Notes: generated by a model not told the origin, from the sequence alone. A DNA stretch of 64,000 bases from Candidatus Kouleothrix ribensis (GCA_016722075.1 JADKGW010000001.1:2046001-2110000), one strand, 5' to 3'; shown: positions 33,177-42,973, numbered from the stretch's first letter. Translations and numbers: made by a program.

Positions 33177-34772
33177 GTGAATGCGCGGATGATGCGTTCC
33201 CCAGTACTCGCACGAAGCCTATCCTCGATACTTGCGCTCGCCCTGAGCAGCTTGAGCATGCTGATCCTGCTACTGGCAAGCGGCCCGCTGCTATGGTCGT
33301 ATGTGCAGTCGGAGCAGGCTACAATTAGCACGAATCAGCAGCTGATTACCCAGAGTGCCGCCAAAACTGTCAAAGATTTCACCGAGCAGCGCCTGAATAC
33401 CCTCATAGCCGCCAGTAAGCTCACCAATCTGGCGGCCGGCACACCCTCGCAGCAAGCTGAGGTGCTCCAGCGCCTGCTGGGGTACGATATGGCCTTCGTA
33501 CGGATCGAGATGATCGCCCCACAAGGCCATACGCTTGCGCAATCCTCCCGGCGCTCACTCGCCGCAACCGACAAGTTCGACCCAAACATGATCAAGGATC
33601 TCTTACGCGAGACCAAGCAGGAACATGTCTATATAGGCCCGGTGTTGATCGATCCGATCACGAGTGAGCCCCAGGTGCTGATTGCCGTGCCGGTGATCAA
33701 TCTCCTCGGCGACTCGACCAGCGCGCTGGTGGCCGTTGTCAACCTGAAGTTCATGTGGAAACTGGTCGATCAGCTCGATGTGGGCGAAGGTGGGGTGGCC
33801 TATGTCATCGATCGGAAAGGCAACCTGCTGGCCTTCAGAGATTCGGCGCGTGTCCTGCTTGGCGAGAATGTGGCTAACCTCCACATTGTGCAAGACTTTG
33901 TGGGCAACATCTCTGAACATTCCACCAATCAACCGGATAGCTACCAGGGTATTCTCGGCACCGACGTGATTGGCGACTATGTCGCTCTCGGCACACCCGA
34001 TTGGGCGGTGGTAACCGAGATACCATGGTCGGTGGCCTATCGGGACGTGCGCAGCACCTTCCGGCTGGCAATCGCGATCTTGATCGGCTCGACAATCCTG
34101 GCGGGGGGGACAGGCCTCTACATCGCTCGCCGGCTGTCGACGCCACTGGTGCGCCTGATGGATACCGCCAATCGCATCGCCGCCGGTGAGCGCGAACTCC
34201 AGGCCACCCCCGCCGGCCCACGCGAGGTTACTGCGCTGGCCCAGGCATTCAACACGATGACGGCACAGTTGCGTGCAACGCTGGAAGGCCTGGAACAGCG
34301 CGTTACACAGCGAACCGCCGCACTGCATACGGCACTTGCAGAGGTCGAGACGCGCGCGGATGAACAAGCGCAACTGCTCGCGGAACTCGCGCAGCAGCGT
34401 CAGGCCATCCGCGAGCTCAGCATCCCCATATTGCCTGTGACTGGTAACAGCCTGGTGGTACCGCTCATCGGCGCAATCGATAGCGAACGCCTCGTCGGTA
34501 CGCAAGAACGCGTGCTGGGGGCGCTTGAGCGTTCGCGAGTACGCTACCTCCTGCTCGATATCACCGGCGTACCAGTGGTCGATAGCCAGGTTGCGCAGGG
34601 GCTGCTGACAATCGCGACCATGAGTCGCATGCTTGGATGTGAGACCATCCTCGTAGGAATCAGACCCGAAGTGGCCCAATCGATCGTCGGCCTGGGCCTC
34701 GACTTGAAGGGCCTCCGCACGGCGGCAAATCTTCAAGCTGCGCTGCAAGGTATAATCGACCCTCACGCTTGA
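33177..34772 (+). CDS. dCache-HAMP-STAS sensor protein (RsbR-like output)
   Basis: 531 residues from GTG 33177 (AAGAGG upstream). Membrane helix at about 15-40, an extracytoplasmic dCache-like region to about 290 (IGPVLIDPITSEPQVLIAVP, GVAYVIDRKGNLLAFRD, PDWAVVTEIPW), second helix, HAMP (ARRLSTPLVRLMDTANRIAA), a coiled coil, and a C-terminal STAS domain (SIPILPVTGNSLVVPLIGAI, YLLLDITGVPVVDSQVAQGL) of the RsbR/anti-sigma-antagonist type. It has no kinase or cyclase domain, so it should signal by protein binding to a partner such as a switch kinase not seen here. Confidence 0.88.
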   Translation: MNARMMRSPVLARSLSSILALALSSLSMLILLLASGPLLWSYVQSEQATISTNQQLITQSAAKTVKDFTEQRLNTLIAASKLTNLAAGTPSQQAEVLQRLLGYDMAFVRIEMIAPQGHTLAQSSRRSLAATDKFDPNMIKDLLRETKQEHVYIGPVLIDPITSEPQVLIAVPVINLLGDSTSALVAVVNLKFMWKLVDQLDVGEGGVAYVIDRKGNLLAFRDSARVLLGENVANLHIVQDFVGNISEHSTNQPDSYQGILGTDVIGDYVALGTPDWAVVTEIPWSVAYRDVRSTFRLAIAILIGSTILAGGTGLYIARRLSTPLVRLMDTANRIAAGERELQATPAGPREVTALAQAFNTMTAQLRATLEGLEQRVTQRTAALHTALAEVETRADEQAQLLAELAQQRQAIRELSIPILPVTGNSLVVPLIGAIDSERLVGTQERVLGALERSRVRYLLLDITGVPVVDSQVAQGLLTIATMSRMLGCETILVGIRPEVAQSIVGLGLDLKGLRTAANLQAALQGIIDPHA

Positions 34773-34934
34773 CATGGTCGGTGGCTCGATCAGGGCCACC
34801 ACCATCGCTCCATGCCACCCTCTGTCTCTATAGACGCACCTCTGGTTGCGACACCTCCGCCCGCTACGCTGCCAGGCGGCAGCCCACCGCTACCCACACG
34901 CGCCATGTGATACCAACCGTTTGATTACGTTCGT

Positions 34935-35010
34935 TTTGGTGTGCGATGCCTGGCTTTGCCAGGCACCGCACACCAAAAGAGCATTTCGGGGGCGGCTTTG
35001 CCGCCCCCGA
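34935..35010. repeat. Two successive hairpins before the MalT-type gene
   Basis: The first (34935-34979) is a long palindrome with arms TTTTGGTGTGCG...CGCACACCAAAA and inner arms TGCCTGG/CCAGGCA around CTTTG. The second (34988-35010) has a 10-bp perfect stem of CGGGGGCGGC with loop TTT. No gene is seen in 34773-35283. They may be terminators for 33177-34772 or extragenic palindromes. Confidence 0.55.
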
Positions 35011-35283
35011 ACCCCCACCATAAACCAAGCGATTAACCGGATTTGGCATGAGCCGGCAAGGCGGCAGGATGCGCTTTCGCGATCTCCAAACGCAGATCGC
35101 GCGCCCACTACGCCTGCGCCTGCCCTGCGAATACGCCCAGGCATGAGCCAAAGGGTTCGCCAGATCCGCCCAGCCGTGGGCAAACCACTTGGCACCTGGG
35201 CACACTTCGGGTACAGTACTAGCGCCAGCCCCAGCCAGCGCTGCTATCGCGGGCTTCTGGTGTATGCAGGTGGAGGAACCAGC

Positions 35284-38200
35284 ATGGCGCGCACGACTCC
35301 CCAGGTTGTAGACGATCGGCTCACCGACCACGGCGGCCCTGGCTCAATCGCCGTCGGCAGCCCGGACTGGTTCGCCTGGCTCGAGCAGGCCCGGCTGTTT
35401 ATGTTCCGCAGCACTGCCGGCACGTTTACGGCGCGGCAAGAGCGGCGCGCACGCGGCGGTGCCTACTGGCGCGCCTACCGCACGCTAGGCGGGCGCCAGC
35501 AGCGGGCCTATCTGGGCCGCTCGGCCGATCTTACACCCGCGCGGCTGTGGGCCGTCGCAGCCCGGCTCAGTGCCGGCCGGCCCCCACAATCGCCGCCCAG
35601 CCCGCCGCTGCCCGGCGAGTACACACCGGCTGCGGCGGCAGCCGCGCCGCTGCTGGCTACCAAGCTCTACCTGCCGCACCCACGCGATGGGCATGTCGTA
35701 CGCCCGCAGTTGCTGGCGCGGCTCGCGGCCGGGCTGCGTGGCCCGCTCACCGTGATCGCGGCGCCGGCCGGCTTCGGCAAGACTACCCTGCTGGCCGATG
35801 GGCTGGCCCACCTGCGCACATTCGCGCCTGCCAACCCTCCAGCGCCCGCGTGGCTCTCGCTCGATGCCGGCGATAACGACCCGGCCGTCTTTCTACGCTA
35901 CCTGATTGCCGCGCTGCAGCGGGCGCTGGCCGGCACGGTGGGCACGCTGGCCCTGACGCTGATCGAGTCGCCCCAGCCGCCGGCGCTTGCGGTTGTGCTC
36001 ACCGCACTGATCAACGACCTGGCGGCTACCCCGCAGCCGGTGGCGCTGGTGCTCGATGATTACCACGTGATCGACACGCCGGCGATCCACACGGCGCTCG
36101 GCTTCCTGCTCGATCACCTGCCGCCCACGCTGCACCTGGTGATTGCGAGCCGTGAAGACCCGCCACTGCCGCTGGCGCGGCTGCGCGGGCGCGGCCAGCT
36201 GGCCGAGCTGCGCGCCGCCGATCTGCGCTTCCTGCCGGGCGAGGTCGCAGCGTTCCTGAATGATGTGATGCAGCTCAACCTCGGCGCCGACGCAGTCGTG
36301 GCGCTCGGCAGCCGAACTGAAGGCTGGATCACCGGGCTGCAGCTGGCCGCGCTGGCCATCCAGCACCACACCGATCGCGACGATTTTGTCGGCGCATTTA
36401 CCGGCAGCAATCGCTTCATCGTCGACTACCTGGCCAGCGAGGTGCTCGACCAATTGCCGAGCGAGCTGCAGACGTTTATGCGCTCCACCGCGATCCTGAA
36501 CCGCTTGTGCGGGCCGCTGTGCGACGCTGTTCTGGGCAGCACGGCAGCCGCCACACCTGATTCTGGTGCGCGCGGCGCAGCTCATAGCCAGCTTGTTCTG
36601 GAAGAGCTGGAGCGTGCCAATCTGTTCCTCATTCCGCTCGATGAACAGCGCCACTGGTATCGCTACCACCAGCTGTTTGCCGAAGTGCTGCGCGAGTGGC
36701 TGGCGCGCAGCCTGGCCGCCCCGGCGATAGCCGTGCTCCACGCGCGGGCCAGCAGCTGGTTCGAGCAGCACGGGCTTAGCGGCGAGGCCATCCAGCACGC
36801 CCTGGCGGCCCAGGATTTCGAGCGCGCGGCCGACCTGATCGAGCAGAATGCGACGCCAATGGCGCTCGACGGCCAGTATGTGACGCTGGGTGGCTGGCTG
36901 GCGCAGCTGCCTGCCAGCCTGGTTGACCGGCGGCCATACCTCGCGCTGGCCTACACCGCCGTGGCCAGCCTGAACTCCGACTACGCCGCCGCTGAGGCGC
37001 ACCTGCAGCGGGCCGCTGCCGTGGCTCAGACATGGCCGTCCGAGCAGGCGGCGGCAGTGCAGCGCGAGCTGGCGGCGCAGCGCGCGCTGATTGCCAGCAT
37101 GCGCGGCGACGAGCGCTCGATCGAGCTGGGGCGCCTGACGCTGGCGCAGCTGCCCGAGCGCCACACGTTGCGCAGCGTGGTGGTGGCAGCCCTCGGCTAT
37201 GCCTACTTCTACGCCGGCAACCTGGCAGCCGCCAATCAGCTCTTGCACGAGCACCTGGCTGAGCAGCCTATGCAGGCCAGCCAGATCGTGATTGGCACCG
37301 CGCTGACTGCGCTGCTGGCCATGGTGCGCCGCGCCCAGGGGCGGCTGCGCGAGGTGCAGCGGTTGGCCGAGCAGGTGCTGCAGCGCAGCACGTTTGCCGG
37401 CCACATCTTGCCGCTATCCGGCACGTTGCTGGCGTACCTGCTGCTGGGGCTCACACAGTGCGAGCAGAACGACCTGGACACGGCGGAGCAGACGCTGGAG
37501 CTGTGCGCCAGCCTGGCCGGCACCCATCAAGTCGAGCTGTACGCGATCCTGGCCCAATTCTACCGCGCGCAGGTGCTGTGCGCGCGCGGCGACCTGGCCG
37601 GGGCGCTCAGGCTGGTCGAACAGGCCGCACGCACCGGGGCGCCATACCTGTCGCCGCTGAACCAGGGCGAGATCGCCGGCTATCGCGCCCTGCTGTGGCT
37701 CAAGCAGGGCGACCTGGCCCGCGCAGCCGGCTGGGCCGCCGGCTATCAGCGCACGGCCGATCGCGCCCGGCCGCAGTTCACCGCCTATGATTACGATCGC
37801 TTCGCGCTGGTGCGACTATCCATGGCCCAAGGCCGCCTGGATGCCGCCGCCACTGCCGTCGCAACGCTGCTGCACGACGCCGAGGCAACCGGGCATGGGC
37901 GCTATCTGATCTGGGCGCTGGTGCTACAGGCGCTGATTCTTCAGGCCCAGGGCCACACAGCGCTGGCGCTGGCCGCGCTCGTGCGGGCGCTGGCGCTGGC
38001 CGAGCCAGAGGGCTATGTGCGCGTGTTTGTCGACGAGGGCGCGCCCATGGCGGCCCTGCTCGGGCTGGTCGTGCGCCAGCACGCGCCGGTGGCCGGGTAT
38101 GCCGCCAGGCTGCTGGCAGCCTGCCCTCAGCCCGAAGCCAGCCAGCCGGGCGATCAGCCGGCGTTCTCGATCGCTGCACGCGCCGGCTCCGCATCGCACG

Positions 38201-38418
38201 ACCCGCTGAGCCCACAGCTGCTGGCCGAGCCGCTGAGCGCGCGCGAGCGCGAGGTGCTGGGCCTGCTGGCCGAAGGCCGCGACAATGCCGAGATCGCGCG
38301 GGCGCTGGGCGTGGCCGTTAGCACGATCAAATCGCATGTCAACCACATCTTCGGCAAGCTCGGCGTTACCAATCGGTTGGAAGCTGTGCTCCGCGCCCGC
38401 CAGTTCAATCTGCTTTAA
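35284..38418 (+). CDS. MalT-type LuxR transcriptional activator
   Basis: 1044 residues from ATG 35284, which has GGTGGAGG upstream; the open frame reaches back to 34846 but that part looks non-coding. Order: a short N-terminal module (WFAWLEQARLFMF, GTFTARQERRARGGAYWRAY), a STAND ATPase with P-loop APAGFGKTTLL (about 160) and Walker B LVLDDYHVID, a winged/TPR-rich sensor region (about 480-930), and a C-terminal LuxR helix-turn-helix (LSAREREVLGLLAEGRDNAE, TIKSHVNHIFGKLG). In MalT, ligand plus ATP drives oligomerisation on DNA; the ligand here is unknown. The dehalogenase-like gene downstream is a possible target. Confidence 0.92.
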   Translation: MARTTPQVVDDRLTDHGGPGSIAVGSPDWFAWLEQARLFMFRSTAGTFTARQERRARGGAYWRAYRTLGGRQQRAYLGRSADLTPARLWAVAARLSAGRPPQSPPSPPLPGEYTPAAAAAAPLLATKLYLPHPRDGHVVRPQLLARLAAGLRGPLTVIAAPAGFGKTTLLADGLAHLRTFAPANPPAPAWLSLDAGDNDPAVFLRYLIAALQRALAGTVGTLALTLIESPQPPALAVVLTALINDLAATPQPVALVLDDYHVIDTPAIHTALGFLLDHLPPTLHLVIASREDPPLPLARLRGRGQLAELRAADLRFLPGEVAAFLNDVMQLNLGADAVVALGSRTEGWITGLQLAALAIQHHTDRDDFVGAFTGSNRFIVDYLASEVLDQLPSELQTFMRSTAILNRLCGPLCDAVLGSTAAATPDSGARGAAHSQLVLEELERANLFLIPLDEQRHWYRYHQLFAEVLREWLARSLAAPAIAVLHARASSWFEQHGLSGEAIQHALAAQDFERAADLIEQNATPMALDGQYVTLGGWLAQLPASLVDRRPYLALAYTAVASLNSDYAAAEAHLQRAAAVAQTWPSEQAAAVQRELAAQRALIASMRGDERSIELGRLTLAQLPERHTLRSVVVAALGYAYFYAGNLAAANQLLHEHLAEQPMQASQIVIGTALTALLAMVRRAQGRLREVQRLAEQVLQRSTFAGHILPLSGTLLAYLLLGLTQCEQNDLDTAEQTLELCASLAGTHQVELYAILAQFYRAQVLCARGDLAGALRLVEQAARTGAPYLSPLNQGEIAGYRALLWLKQGDLARAAGWAAGYQRTADRARPQFTAYDYDRFALVRLSMAQGRLDAAATAVATLLHDAEATGHGRYLIWALVLQALILQAQGHTALALAALVRALALAEPEGYVRVFVDEGAPMAALLGLVVRQHAPVAGYAARLLAACPQPEASQPGDQPAFSIAARAGSASHDPLSPQLLAEPLSAREREVLGLLAEGRDNAEIARALGVAVSTIKSHVNHIFGKLGVTNRLEAVLRARQFNLL

Positions 38419-38662
38419 GGGGCGCTGTCCCCCTAAACCACCCTAGCCAAAAAGTCCCCAACCACCGCCACCGACATCCACCCTGCGCGCACCAATGCCC
38501 GCGATCGACTCACCCTGGGGTTGATGTCGATTCAGCGCAGGATTGGTATTCTATGCCCATACCAGGCGGTGGTGGTTTGGGAGGCGGCAACCGCCGCACT
38601 GCTCTGAACTATCATGCAGAAACCGCAGCTGGCATGGCTTACTTGACCAAGGAGCACAATCC

Positions 38663-39520
38663 ATGCAATCGATGACCAGATCCGGCGCCGGCTTAGCCAA
38701 CAACCGCGTGCCGGCGCGCAGCACATCGTTGACCGTCGAGAACATCGCGATCCATGTTACCGACCAGGGCGCCGGCGTGCCGACGCTGCTGCTGCATGGC
38801 ATCTTCGACTCGGCCGACACCTGGAGTGGCGTGACCGAGCGTCTACAAGCCAACTTCCGCTGCCTGGTGCCCGATCTGCCCGGCTTCGGGCGCTCGGGCG
38901 AGCCGGCCGATTTCGATTGCTCGCTGCCCCACCTGGCGCAGTTCATCGACAATCTGATCGGCGCGCTTGGCATCGACCAGCCGATCAACCTGATCGGGTA
39001 CGACATCGGCGCCACCTACGGCCTGGCCTGGGCGGTCACACATCCCGCGAAGGTGCGCAACATAGCGATTCTGAATGCTAACTTCTTCTCCGACTACAAG
39101 TGGCACTCGTTCGCGCGGCTCTGGCGCATTCCAGTAGTCGGCGAGCTCGCGATGGCAATGATCACCGAGGCAAATTTTGCGCGCGCTATGGTGAGCAGCG
39201 CCCCACAGATCCCGCCCGAAAAGGCGCGCGAAGCGGCCCGGCTGGTAACCCCGGCGGCGAAACGCATGGCCCTGCGCCATTATCGCGCGCTCGACTCGGC
39301 CGTCTTTCACGGGTGGGAAGATCAGCTGCGCGACCTGACCAGCCACAAACCCACGATCGTCTGCTGGGGCGATCAGGATCCGGCGATACCGCCGAGCTTC
39401 GCCGAGCGGTTCGGTGCGCAAACGGTACGCCACTTTCCAACCAACAGCCACTGGCTGCCGCTCGAAGCACCGGCCCTGCTGGCCGAGTACCTGGAGGCCT
39501 TTTTCCGCGAGGCGGCCTGA
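38663..39520 (+). CDS. Haloalkane dehalogenase/epoxide hydrolase-like protein
   Basis: 285 residues from ATG 38663 (AAGGAG upstream). Alpha/beta hydrolase with an Asp nucleophile: Asp114 in GYDIGAT, the motif of dehalogenases and epoxide hydrolases. Oxyanion region LLLHGIFDSADTW, DLPGFGRSGEP, acid in WGDQDPAIPP, and His in NSHWLPLEAP. It would form an aspartyl-ester intermediate; the natural substrate is unknown. It overlaps the next small gene by one base, TGATG. Confidence 0.85.
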   Translation: MQSMTRSGAGLANNRVPARSTSLTVENIAIHVTDQGAGVPTLLLHGIFDSADTWSGVTERLQANFRCLVPDLPGFGRSGEPADFDCSLPHLAQFIDNLIGALGIDQPINLIGYDIGATYGLAWAVTHPAKVRNIAILNANFFSDYKWHSFARLWRIPVVGELAMAMITEANFARAMVSSAPQIPPEKAREAARLVTPAAKRMALRHYRALDSAVFHGWEDQLRDLTSHKPTIVCWGDQDPAIPPSFAERFGAQTVRHFPTNSHWLPLEAPALLAEYLEAFFREAA

Positions 39521-39759
39521 TGGAGCGCCCGCGATTAGCCGATGCGCCGGTGTACTACCAGATCCGCGTGCAAGGCATGCTCGACCCACACTGGTCGGCG
39601 TGGTTCGAGGGCCTGACGATCGTGCATGATGCCGGCGGCGATACGCTGCTGATTGGGCCGCTGGCCGACCAGGCCGCACTGTATGGGTTGCTCCACCGCA
39701 TCCGCGATCTAGGCATGGTGCTGCTGGCGATCACACGGCTGCCCGCGCATAGCGCATGA
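39520..39759 (+). CDS. Small conserved protein
   Basis: 79 residues: VYYQIRVQGMLDPHWSAWFE, GLTIVHDAGGDTLLIGPLAD, QAALYGLLHRIRDLGMVLLA. Very similar small proteins recur in Chloroflexota beside diverse genes as I recall. The start overlaps the upstream stop, so it is co-translated with the hydrolase. It looks like a small alpha-beta fold; function unknown. Confidence 0.75.
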   Translation: MERPRLADAPVYYQIRVQGMLDPHWSAWFEGLTIVHDAGGDTLLIGPLADQAALYGLLHRIRDLGMVLLAITRLPAHSA

Positions 39760-39996
39760 GGTATGATCGGCGAGCCGTTGATTGCCCAAACGCGCAGGGG
39801 TGCGTTCGCGCACGCCGAAATCCATTGCACTATGCTGCAGCGCGTTATTGTGTGGGAAGAGTCAGGCGTCGGCCGGTGGCCGGCGCCTGGCTGCGTTTCG
39901 GCGGTGTTTTTTGCAGCGCGGCGCATACCCCTCGTGCGGCGGTGCTAGTGTGCTAGGGCCGGGCGCGATTCTCGAGCGCGCATAGCAGCACAAGCA

Positions 39997-40383
39997 TCAG
40001 GCATACGTGCCCCAATCGCGCTCCTCAACCGTCCAGTCGGTCGCGCCGTAGCGCTTGATCGAAATATGTGTCATCGCGCTGTCGGGCGCCGCGCCGTGCC
40101 AATGCCACTCGCCGGCCGGCACCACCACCACATCGCCGGCTGTGACCACGCGGCGCCCGGCGTGGTCAGCCACGATCCCGCGCCCGGCCGTAATATGCAG
40201 GATCTGGTCGACCGGGTGGACATGCGGGCGGGTGCGGCCGCCGGCCTCGAACGACACCACCAGCAGCTCGATCTCGCTGCACTGCTGCTCGCTAACCAGC
40301 TGCTGCATCCACACCTGGCCGCCGAAATTACCGCTGGCGGTCGCGTCCTGCGCGGCGGCGCGATCGATCGTAAGGAATTGCAT
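39997..40383 (-). CDS. Cupin-domain protein
   Basis: 128 residues, single cupin: TRPHVHPVDQILHITAGRGI (HxH motif) and VTAGDVVVVPAGEWHWHGA (second motif). Such small cupins resemble carboxymuconolactone-linked or quercetinase-like proteins. The gene has AGAAGGAGT before its ATG. The 237 bases before it (39760-39996) hold no credible gene. Confidence 0.82.
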   Translation of the reverse strand: MQFLTIDRAAAQDATASGNFGGQVWMQQLVSEQQCSEIELLVVSFEAGGRTRPHVHPVDQILHITAGRGIVADHAGRRVVTAGDVVVVPAGEWHWHGAAPDSAMTHISIKRYGATDWTVEERDWGTYA

Positions 40384-40436
40384 ACACCGTACTCCTTCTA
40401 ACCTTCTAACCCATTGGCAGGCGGCAGAATATGATA

Positions 40437-41099
40437 TCAGACAAAGCCCTGTGCAATCAGCAAGCTACCATGGGGGCTGACCAGGTGGCGCTGGCCCGAG
40501 CCGCCCACCACCCGGCACCAACTCTCGGCGATCAGCACACCATCACCGGCGAGCTGGTCGAGCCAGAAGCGAAAGCCGCCATACATGCCTGGAACCGCAA
40601 ACCACAGCCTGGGCTCGGCCAGCTCGAGCAGCGGCTCGAGCTCGGGCAAGCGCAGTGCGTGCTCACGCACGAGCTGCTCGGCGCGCGCATGAATCAGGGC
40701 ATGAAAGTGCTGCTGGATCGGCTGGAGCACCTCCAGAGGCATGTCGCGCTGAAACACGGGCGTCAGCAGCTCGCGCAGATGGTGATGGCCCTGGCGCATG
40801 GCGATCTCGAGCGGGCGCTGGCCCTGGGCACAGCGCAGCGTGCGCCAGGCGCCGAGGCCAAGCAGCACCTCGACCACCGCAGCCGGCGCGCCGCCGTGCG
40901 CGGCCTGGTGCAGCGGAGCGTAGCGCGATTGGCCGCCGGGGCGCGTTGTATTGATCAGCTGGGGCGCCTGCCCCAGCAGCGCCAGTAGCGTGCCCCAATC
41001 ATAGGCTCTGGCCGCATCGGCCAGCCGAGCGCGCCGCGCAGCCTCCTCGGGTTTGATCGTACTGGCCAGTGTAACGCCATCCCAAACCTGATTGTGCAT
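40437..41099 (-). CDS. Ankyrin-repeat protein
   Basis: 220 residues from ATG 41099. Residues about 20-110 contain two to three ankyrin-like repeats (YAPLHQAAHGGAPAAVVEVL, RPLEIAMRQGHHHLRELLTP). The C-terminal half (LRLPELEPLLELAEPRLWFA, VPGMYGGFRFWLDQL) is unlike ankyrin and was not recognised; it resembles small binding-type proteins. A protein-binding role is likely. Confidence 0.7.
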   Translation of the reverse strand: MHNQVWDGVTLASTIKPEEAARRARLADAARAYDWGTLLALLGQAPQLINTTRPGGQSRYAPLHQAAHGGAPAAVVEVLLGLGAWRTLRCAQGQRPLEIAMRQGHHHLRELLTPVFQRDMPLEVLQPIQQHFHALIHARAEQLVREHALRLPELEPLLELAEPRLWFAVPGMYGGFRFWLDQLAGDGVLIAESWCRVVGGSGQRHLVSPHGSLLIAQGFV

Positions 41100-41453
41100 A
41101 TGCTCGCATTTCTGCCAACTCGCCCGCGTAGGCATCGCACAGCCGCGCGTCGCGAGTCCAGGCGCGAGGTATTGGCTGTGCGGACATGATACGCCATGTG
41201 CGCCGAATCTGTCGAGCGCGGCTGGCGTGCTGGTAGCGCTTTGCAGGGTGCGGGTTTGCAGGGTGCCCAGTGCTGCGCACCTGGCCCTGCGGCCCACTTC
41301 ACACGCTCGTAGTAACAATCAGGCCGCTGATCTCCTAAAAATGCTGCGACGTACGTTTACTATTTGAATTCCAGATCCTATTTAGTGCAGGTTGCACCAG
41401 AGTTGAGCCTGTACGCAATGGCGCGACGTGCAGTGTCGTGCGGAGGATCGCGT

Positions 41454-42479
41454 ATGACCGAGACGCAGCTCCATCCTGCCGGCATCCTGTCTGGCCTGGA
41501 TTTGCCGGTTGTGCGCGCGCGTGTGACACTGCGCCTGCTCGAGGCCACCACCCTACCGCCCTACAAGGGTGCGCTGCTGCGCGGCGGCTTTGGCTACGCC
41601 TTTCAGCGCGCGTCGTGCCCGCAGCCGTGCTGGGGCCACGCCGAGGCCTGCGCGGTTGGCGCGCTGTGTCCCTACCGCGCGATCTTCGAGACGCCGCACC
41701 CGCCCGGGGTGGCGCAGCTGCACGACCTGCAGGACGTGCCGCGGCCATTTGTGATCGAGCCGCCGCTCGACCATAAGCGCGCCTATGCTGCCGGCGACGC
41801 GCTCGAGTTCGGGCTGATCCTGATCGGCCGCGCGATCGACCAGCTGGCCTACTTCCTATACAGCTTCGAGCAGCTCGGGCGCATGGGTCTGGGCCGTGGC
41901 CAGGCCCGCGCGCGGCTCGAACGCGTCGAGGCACTGCGGCCCTGGCAGCCAACCGGCGTGGCGCTATACCAGGACGGCCGCGCGACGAGCGAGGCGGCAC
42001 GGTTGCGCGATGCCGGCGCGAGCTACTGCTACGATGCGCCGACGATCGCGGCGCGCGCGGCGCAGCTGCCGGCCGACCTGGCGCTGCGCCTGGTGACGCC
42101 ACTGCGGGTCAAAGCGCGCGGCACGTTCATCGATGTGCTGGACATGCCGGCGATCGTGGGGGCGGCCTGCTGGCGGCTGCGGGCGCTGGCCTCGTTCCAC
42201 GGCGGCGGGCCGTGGGATGTCGATCACCGCGCGCTGGCAGAGCGGGCAGGCAGCATCGCCGTTGAGAATCCACGCGTCCAGTGGATCGACTGGGAGCGCA
42301 CATCGACCCGCGCAGGCCAGCAGCGCGCAATGACATTGGGCGGGCTGCTTGGGAGCGCGGTGCTGCGCGGGGTGCCGCCCGACGTGCGCGCAGTGCTGCT
42401 GGCCGGCAGCCTGGTGCATATCGGCAAGGCGGCAGTGTTTGGGCATGGCCAGCTCGAGCTGGCCGAGTGGCGCCGGTAG
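41454..42479 (+). CDS. cas6: CRISPR pre-crRNA endoribonuclease Cas6 (type III-associated)
   Basis: 341 residues from ATG 41454, with CGGAGG upstream. RAMP fold of the Cas6 group with the Cys cluster C-P-Q-P-C, then C and CPYRAIFE (about residues 58-80), which is common in type III-associated Cas6. Other features are PPYKGALLRGGFGYAFQ at the start, LGRMGLGRGQARARLERVE, and the C-terminal Gly-rich loop. It would cut the CRISPR transcript within each repeat to leave the 3' end of the repeat as an 8-base tag. It lies 2.1 kb before cmr2. Confidence 0.88.
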   Translation: MTETQLHPAGILSGLDLPVVRARVTLRLLEATTLPPYKGALLRGGFGYAFQRASCPQPCWGHAEACAVGALCPYRAIFETPHPPGVAQLHDLQDVPRPFVIEPPLDHKRAYAAGDALEFGLILIGRAIDQLAYFLYSFEQLGRMGLGRGQARARLERVEALRPWQPTGVALYQDGRATSEAARLRDAGASYCYDAPTIAARAAQLPADLALRLVTPLRVKARGTFIDVLDMPAIVGAACWRLRALASFHGGGPWDVDHRALAERAGSIAVENPRVQWIDWERTSTRAGQQRAMTLGGLLGSAVLRGVPPDVRAVLLAGSLVHIGKAAVFGHGQLELAEWRR

Positions 42480-42483
42480 GGCG

Positions 42484-42520
42484 CGCCTCGTGGGGACAGC
42501 CGTGTCGTACCCACGAGGCG
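42484..42520. terminator. Hairpin after cas6
   Basis: An 11-bp perfect stem (42484-42494 with 42510-42520), 15-base loop, just after the cas6 stop. It has no T-run, so it may be a terminator of weak type or an mRNA-end structure. Confidence 0.5.
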
Positions 42521-42604
42521 TGAGTGGGCGCACTCGGATCGAGCGCTGGTGGAGCCGGGTGATTCGCGGGTAGCGCGAATAGATGCAGACCGCCTGGTGG
42601 TGCT

Positions 42605-42973
42605 CTAGCTGGTGGTCGAGCCGGGGCGGCGGCGGGGGCGGCGGTAGTCGGCCTTTTTCTTGAGGCCGATCGAGAACACCGCGTCGGAGCTGTGGCCGTA
42701 CTGGCTGATCACCGCAGCCTTAACACTCAGGATCACGTTGTGCAGATCCCATCCTGCGGTGATGTGTGCGTCGCGTGCGGCAGCCAGCGCGTTGGCCGCC
42801 AGCCGCTCGGCCTCTTCGGCCTGGCGCAGGCGCGCCTCGAGCGTGCTCACCGCGTCGACGCTCAGGGCCGGGTTGGCCGGGGCGTAGTCGGCCAGCTTCT
42901 TGAGCGCCAGCAGCGCCGCGCGGTCGCTCTCGATCGTGGTCTGGGGCAGCCGGGTTCGTTGGTTGAACGCCAT
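42605..42973 (-). CDS. Small coiled-coil protein
   Basis: 122 residues from ATG 42973, with GGAGGT upstream. Mostly helical: SDRAALLALKKLADYAPANP, LEARLRQAEEAERLAANALA, then VILSVKAAVISQYGHSSDAV and a basic tail. Similar small proteins occur in Chloroflexota and cyanobacteria, as I recall, without known function. It lies in opposite orientation between cas6 and the tandem repeats. Confidence 0.7.
   Translation of the reverse strand: MAFNQRTRLPQTTIESDRAALLALKKLADYAPANPALSVDAVSTLEARLRQAEEAERLAANALAAARDAHITAGWDLHNVILSVKAAVISQYGHSSDAVFSIGLKKKADYRRPRRRPGSTTS

Noticed and set aside
34846..35283. N-terminal extension of the MalT-type protein by 146 residues
   Set aside because: The stretch contains two hairpins and Arg/Pro-rich sequence, while ATG 35284 has a strong Shine-Dalgarno and begins the known N-terminal module.
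35893..37404. A 503-residue minus-strand frame under the MalT-type gene
   Set aside because: Shadow of a high-GC gene; the plus frame carries clear ATPase and HTH motifs.
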